Of a DNA stretch of 43,891 nt, positions 41,177-43,891 are shown piece by piece. The stretch covers positions 1 through 43,891 of the forward strand of contig JAFIGC010000032.1 of the NCBI GenBank assembly GCA_020831635.1. Direction: 5' to 3'. The DNA is from Verrucomicrobiota bacterium (lineage in GTDB: Bacteria > Verrucomicrobiota > Kiritimatiellia > SS1-B-03-39 > UBA6053). The notes below the pieces were generated by a model that ran no database searches, was not told the origin of the DNA, and saw only the letters and a list, made by a program, of their open reading frames with translations. The first letter of the stretch is position 1; every line of letters starts with the position of its first letter. A program made the translations under genes and the position numbers.

Positions 41177-42283
41177 TCATTCCGAGACCTCCCGCAACTG
41201 CGCGTCGATAAAGCGTTGCATCTCTTCTTTCTTCGGCAGTTCGAGTTGGTATTTCGACACGAACAACTGGTTGTCCATGCCCGCGAGGGCGTATTCGGCC
41301 AGGGCGTGGTTTTTATCCGTACAGAGTAGAAGACCCACGGGCGGGTTGTCCCCCTCGGTCATCATGTTTCGCCGGTACCAGTTGACGTAGGTATTGAGCT
41401 GGCCGAGGTTTTCGTGGGTGAAGGGCTCCAGTTTCAGGTCGACCAGCACATGGCATTTGAGAATTCGATGGTAGAAGACCAGATCGACGAAAAAATACTC
41501 TTCACCGATGAGAATTCGTTTTTGCCTGGCCTCGAAACAGAATCCGTGACCCATTTCGAGTAGAAACTCCCGGATCCGGTCAGTCAGTTGGGTCTCCAGA
41601 TGGGATTCGCTCATCACCTCGACAGGTTTGAGACCCAGAAACTCGAACACGTACGGGTCGCGGATGTTGAGAGCGAGTGCGGATTCCGCGGTTTCACGGG
41701 TCAATTCGGAGAGCTTCCGCTTGTCTTTCGACAACCCCGACCGCTCGTAGTACAGGCTGCCGATCTGGCGTTTGAGTTCGCGAACGGACCAGTTGCCCCG
41801 GATACATTCCATCTCGTAGAAAACTCGCTTGGTGGGGTCGTCGATATCCACCAGTTTCTCGAAATGACTGTAGCTTAACTTATCGAGACTAATTTCCGTA
41901 AGTTCTTTTCTTCCAACGTCTTTTAATTTTGCGGTCGGTATCCCCGAAATTGGGATTTCTTTTATAGCCGGCAAGGAACGGAATTGTGGGGACAGTGTAC
42001 CCACAATTCCCGGGTAAATTTGATAAAAACGATGATAACGATACAATTGTCTTTGGTTACAGTTGCTCAATCCATCGAGTTCTTGCGCCAAGGCAGTGAA
42101 AAGGTGTTGGCCATATTCCGCACGGTCTTTCCCCTTCAACTCGTATTCGGCGATGTAGTGGCCGATCAGCCAATTGCGGAGGGTGAGGCTGATGTTCACG
42201 GCCCGACCAGCGTGTGCCGACAGTTCGCGGTGCGCGGTCCGGATGCTTTCAACCAACTCGTTGAAGGTGGTTTCCTCCTTCAT
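41177..42283 (-). CDS. DUF1016/YhcG family PD-(D/E)XK nuclease-like protein
   Basis: The 368-residue product has the N-terminal DUF1016 helical domain (SLTLRNWLIGHYIAEYELKG, YGQHLFTALAQEL, NQRQLYRYHRFYQIYP) and a C-terminal nuclease-like domain: FCFEARQKRILIGEEYFFVDLVFYHRILKCHVLVDLKL, with Asp in FFVDLVFY and D-L-K as the PD-(D/E)XK core. These proteins are frequent neighbours of type I restriction genes; their function is not settled. The ATG overlaps the stop of a 51-residue ORF (ATGA), and GGAG lies just upstream inside that ORF. Confidence 0.9.
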   Translation of the reverse strand: MKEETTFNELVESIRTAHRELSAHAGRAVNISLTLRNWLIGHYIAEYELKGKDRAEYGQHLFTALAQELDGLSNCNQRQLYRYHRFYQIYPGIVGTLSPQFRSLPAIKEIPISGIPTAKLKDVGRKELTEISLDKLSYSHFEKLVDIDDPTKRVFYEMECIRGNWSVRELKRQIGSLYYERSGLSKDKRKLSELTRETAESALALNIRDPYVFEFLGLKPVEVMSESHLETQLTDRIREFLLEMGHGFCFEARQKRILIGEEYFFVDLVFYHRILKCHVLVDLKLEPFTHENLGQLNTYVNWYRRNMMTEGDNPPVGLLLCTDKNHALAEYALAGMDNQLFVSKYQLELPKKEEMQRFIDAQLREVSE

Positions 42284-42435
42284 GCCCTCCGCTCCAAACA
42301 GGCTTTCAGTTCATTCCGCAACTGGTTCAGCGTATCCGTGATCTGCTCCGGCGGTTTTTCGTATCCGGGCAGGAAGGTTTCGACGTTGCCGGAACCGGAG
42401 TCGGCGTTGTGGGGATTTTGGAGGTCGAGGTTCAT
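42280..42435 (-). CDS. 51-residue ORF coupled to the DUF1016 gene
   Basis: An ORF that starts MNLDLQNPHNADSGSGNVET and ends NELKACLERRA, with its TGA overlapping the DUF1016 ATG. A purine-rich GGGGGAAA lies ~8 nt before its ATG. The N-terminal half is polar, and the end (TDTLNQLRNELKACLE) is an amphipathic helix. The coupling and codon pattern suggest a real leader gene; no family is recognised. Confidence 0.5.
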   Translation of the reverse strand: MNLDLQNPHNADSGSGNVETFLPGYEKPPEQITDTLNQLRNELKACLERRA

Positions 42436-42578
42436 ATGGTCATTTCCCCCTATGCACCTTCAGATACGCTTGCAAGGGGTATCGAAGGGAGATACCGAAT
42501 GAGATCAGTTTGGGGTTTGAAGATCATGGAAATTTATAGGACGGAATTCATTCCACCATAGAGAGAAATTGCACCCTG

Positions 42579-43070
42579 TCAAAAGCTAAAAAACACTCTG
42601 TCCAAAAACAGCAGATTGATAAAAAGCAAACCACCCGCACAAATCAAACGCCAACCCATGGTTTCTTCCATCCAGACGGGTACCGCACTCCGTATGACTT
42701 GCAGCATGAGGATTGCCCAGAGTCCACAAACCAAATATAGGCTGACATCATTGACGATCAATTCCGGCGCGTACATCCAATAGAGAATCACCGGCAAAGA
42801 ATACCAAAATACGGCTTTCCCCGACTCCATTTGGCCCAAAAAAAGAGGAATTGCCACAGTGGGAAGCGTATAAAATGGCAGCGCATTCCTGAAACCCACC
42901 CAGGGCGTGATCACCAACCAGAATACATAATACAAAATGGAAAGTGCGATAAACACGGCCCGTAGGATCTTCCAGCGAATGTCCTCTTCTTTTGGAAAAG
43001 TTTTAGTCTTCAATTCCTTGCGGGCCGCGTCACTCAGATAAATCTTCGTTTTCATTGGCAGCGCATTCAT
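42579..43070 (-). CDS. Small membrane protein with five predicted helices
   Basis: The 163-residue product has a basic, charged N-terminus (KTKIYLSDAARKELKTKTFPKEED) and membrane helices at about 35-58, 62-80, 86-103, 109-127 and 141-163 (ending FINLLFLDRVFFSF). The ATG at 43070 directly follows the stop of the upstream gene (TGAATG), as at the hsdS/NYN junction; an alternative ATG lies five codons on. No family is recognised. It belongs to a three-gene unit upstream of the restriction genes. Confidence 0.7.
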   Translation of the reverse strand: MNALPMKTKIYLSDAARKELKTKTFPKEEDIRWKILRAVFIALSILYYVFWLVITPWVGFRNALPFYTLPTVAIPLFLGQMESGKAVFWYSLPVILYWMYAPELIVNDVSLYLVCGLWAILMLQVIRSAVPVWMEETMGWRLICAGGLLFINLLFLDRVFFSF

Positions 43071-43472
43071 TCAAATCGCATTCTCGGCGATCACCCGCTC
43101 CAACTCCTCAATCATCTTCACGAGATCGCTCAAATAAATGGCTTCGGCCATGGGCTTGCCGTCGCTTTGGTTCCGGAGCGGCACGAAAAATCCGTCGTGC
43201 CACTGTTTGCATTTCTCCACCAGGGCGTCGTGCGCGAGAGCCCGCTCGGCGGTCTCGTCGAGCAGGCGCATGAATTCGCGCAATATAAATTGAATCACGG
43301 CCCCTTTTTGCGCGAGCAGGGTACGGATCTCGGGATCAAGGCCGGCGGAACGGGCATCGAGTTCCCGGTTGAGTTCTCCGAGGATTTCCGTGGCCGTGTC
43401 CAAGGCATGGCTGCTGCTTTTGGGTTTACCCGCCTTTGATTGATTCTCTTTGGATTTATTCTCCTTGGACAT
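43071..43472 (-). CDS. Unknown protein with a Lys/Ser-rich start
   Basis: AAGGAGG 5 nt before the ATG is the best Shine-Dalgarno in the window. The 133-residue product begins MSKENKSKENQSKAGKPKSS and then is helical (ATEILGELNRELDARSAG, AVIQFILREFMRLLDETAE, LSDLVKMIEELERVIAENAI). The start overlaps the upstream gene by 17 bp. No membrane span is present and no family is recognised. It may bind the product of the preceding repeat-containing gene. Confidence 0.7.
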   Translation of the reverse strand: MSKENKSKENQSKAGKPKSSSHALDTATEILGELNRELDARSAGLDPEIRTLLAQKGAVIQFILREFMRLLDETAERALAHDALVEKCKQWHDGFFVPLRNQSDGKPMAEAIYLSDLVKMIEELERVIAENAI

Positions 43473-43891
43473 GACGGCCTCCTTGCCCGAGTTCGTCGAT
43501 CAAGACGCTGTACGCGCCCCGGGCTCTTCGCAGGCGTTCCTGCAGGTGCTCGGGATCGCTTTCCCCTTCGTGGTGCAAACTTTCCTGCAAACGCTCGAAC
43601 TGTTGCTCCAGCAGGAGGGAAAGCTTGGAGGAACCCGTCTGTTTTCCCGCATTCGCCGCCGGTTCCGCGGGTCGGGCCTTGGCGAGGATTTTTTCGATGC
43701 GGTCCAAGGTCTCATTTCCGAGTACGGTCTCCACCTGCTTCGGCGCTTCGGGGGGACGCGCCTTGGCCAGGATGGTTTCGATGCGATCGAGAGTCTCCGC
43801 ACCAAGCAAGGTTTCAACGGGACCCACTGGTTCTTTGGGCGCTTTGCCGCCCACGCCCTGTTTCAGCACGTCGCGAATTTCGTGCAGGCCC
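43456..43891 (-). CDS. Repeat-containing protein, 3' part only
   Basis: The frame is open at the window edge, so the true start is outside; GTG at 43869 is only one possible start. The visible ~144 residues hold two copies of a ~27-residue unit, VETLLGAETLDRIETILAKA and VETVLGNETLDRIEKILAKA, each followed by RPPEAPKQ- or RPAEPAAN-like linkers. A helical C-terminus (LSLLLEQQFERLQESLHHEG) ends it. More units may lie upstream. The repeats look like amphipathic helices for oligomer or partner binding. Function unknown. Confidence 0.65.
   Translation of the reverse strand, partial: GLHEIRDVLKQGVGGKAPKEPVGPVETLLGAETLDRIETILAKARPPEAPKQVETVLGNETLDRIEKILAKARPAEPAANAGKQTGSSKLSLLLEQQFERLQESLHHEGESDPEHLQERLRRARGAYSVLIDELGQGGRHVQGE

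Overview
The window comes from a GC-rich bacterial chromosome, roughly 60 % GC by eye. It falls into a core-metabolism half (about 1-28.4 kb) and an AT/GC-mosaic defence island (about 28.5-43.9 kb). A DUF2264 alpha/alpha-toroid protein, a CxPSR sulfatase, a PIN-PhoH ATPase, a YceI protein, secreted proteins of unknown family and many small palindromic intergenic repeats fit a member of the PVC group (Verrucomicrobia, Lentisphaerae or Kiritimatiellae type). That placement is an inference; no rRNA or tRNA gene is present to test it.

Region 1 (1-12 kb): the 5' part of a secreted protein; a gene of unknown function coupled to priA by an ATGA overlap; a VapBC-like antitoxin/PIN toxin pair with two identical palindromes around its promoter; acs (acetyl-CoA synthetase) divergent from ada (adenosine deaminase); then nhaA (Na+/H+ antiporter), dapF (diaminopimelate epimerase) and a small unknown gene in one direction. 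Region 2 (12-28.4 kb): a glycine-zipper lipoprotein, a large nested palindrome, PIN-PhoH, a His/Met-rich exported protein with a four-helix membrane partner, a small outer-membrane barrel, DUF2264, an AbiEii-like toxin pair, ppc, sulfatase, YceI, an SLC13-type transporter with RCK_C domains, and a membrane-anchored HEXXH protease.

Region 3 (28.5-43.9 kb, all minus strand) is a type I restriction-modification island. In transcription order it carries three genes of unknown function (the first runs off the window), a 51-residue ORF, a DUF1016 PD-(D/E)XK protein, hsdM, a Fic protein, a 75-residue conserved-looking protein, hsdS, a NYN-domain nuclease, a NACHT-like STAND ATPase with a pentapeptide-like tail, two truncated RhuM copies, and hsdR. 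The NYN/NACHT pair abuts hsdS with no gap and sits where other type I loci can carry accessory toxins such as PrrC. It is the best candidate here for an undescribed defence module.

Three themes cut across the regions. (1) Small palindromic repeats are abundant. A 96-bp element occurs three times; four copies of a different GC-rich palindrome lie in frame inside hsdR and hsdM; and a hairpin array separates fic from hsdS. (2) Several genes (ada, the AbiEii-linked antitoxin, the sulfatase, the HEXXH protease, perhaps DUF2264) have a -10 box ending 6-8 nt before the ATG and no Shine-Dalgarno, which predicts leaderless mRNAs. Other genes have clear AGGAG sites. (3) Genes in the island are tightly coupled (TGAATG or ATGA junctions), which suggests co-expression of methylase, specificity subunit and accessory effectors.
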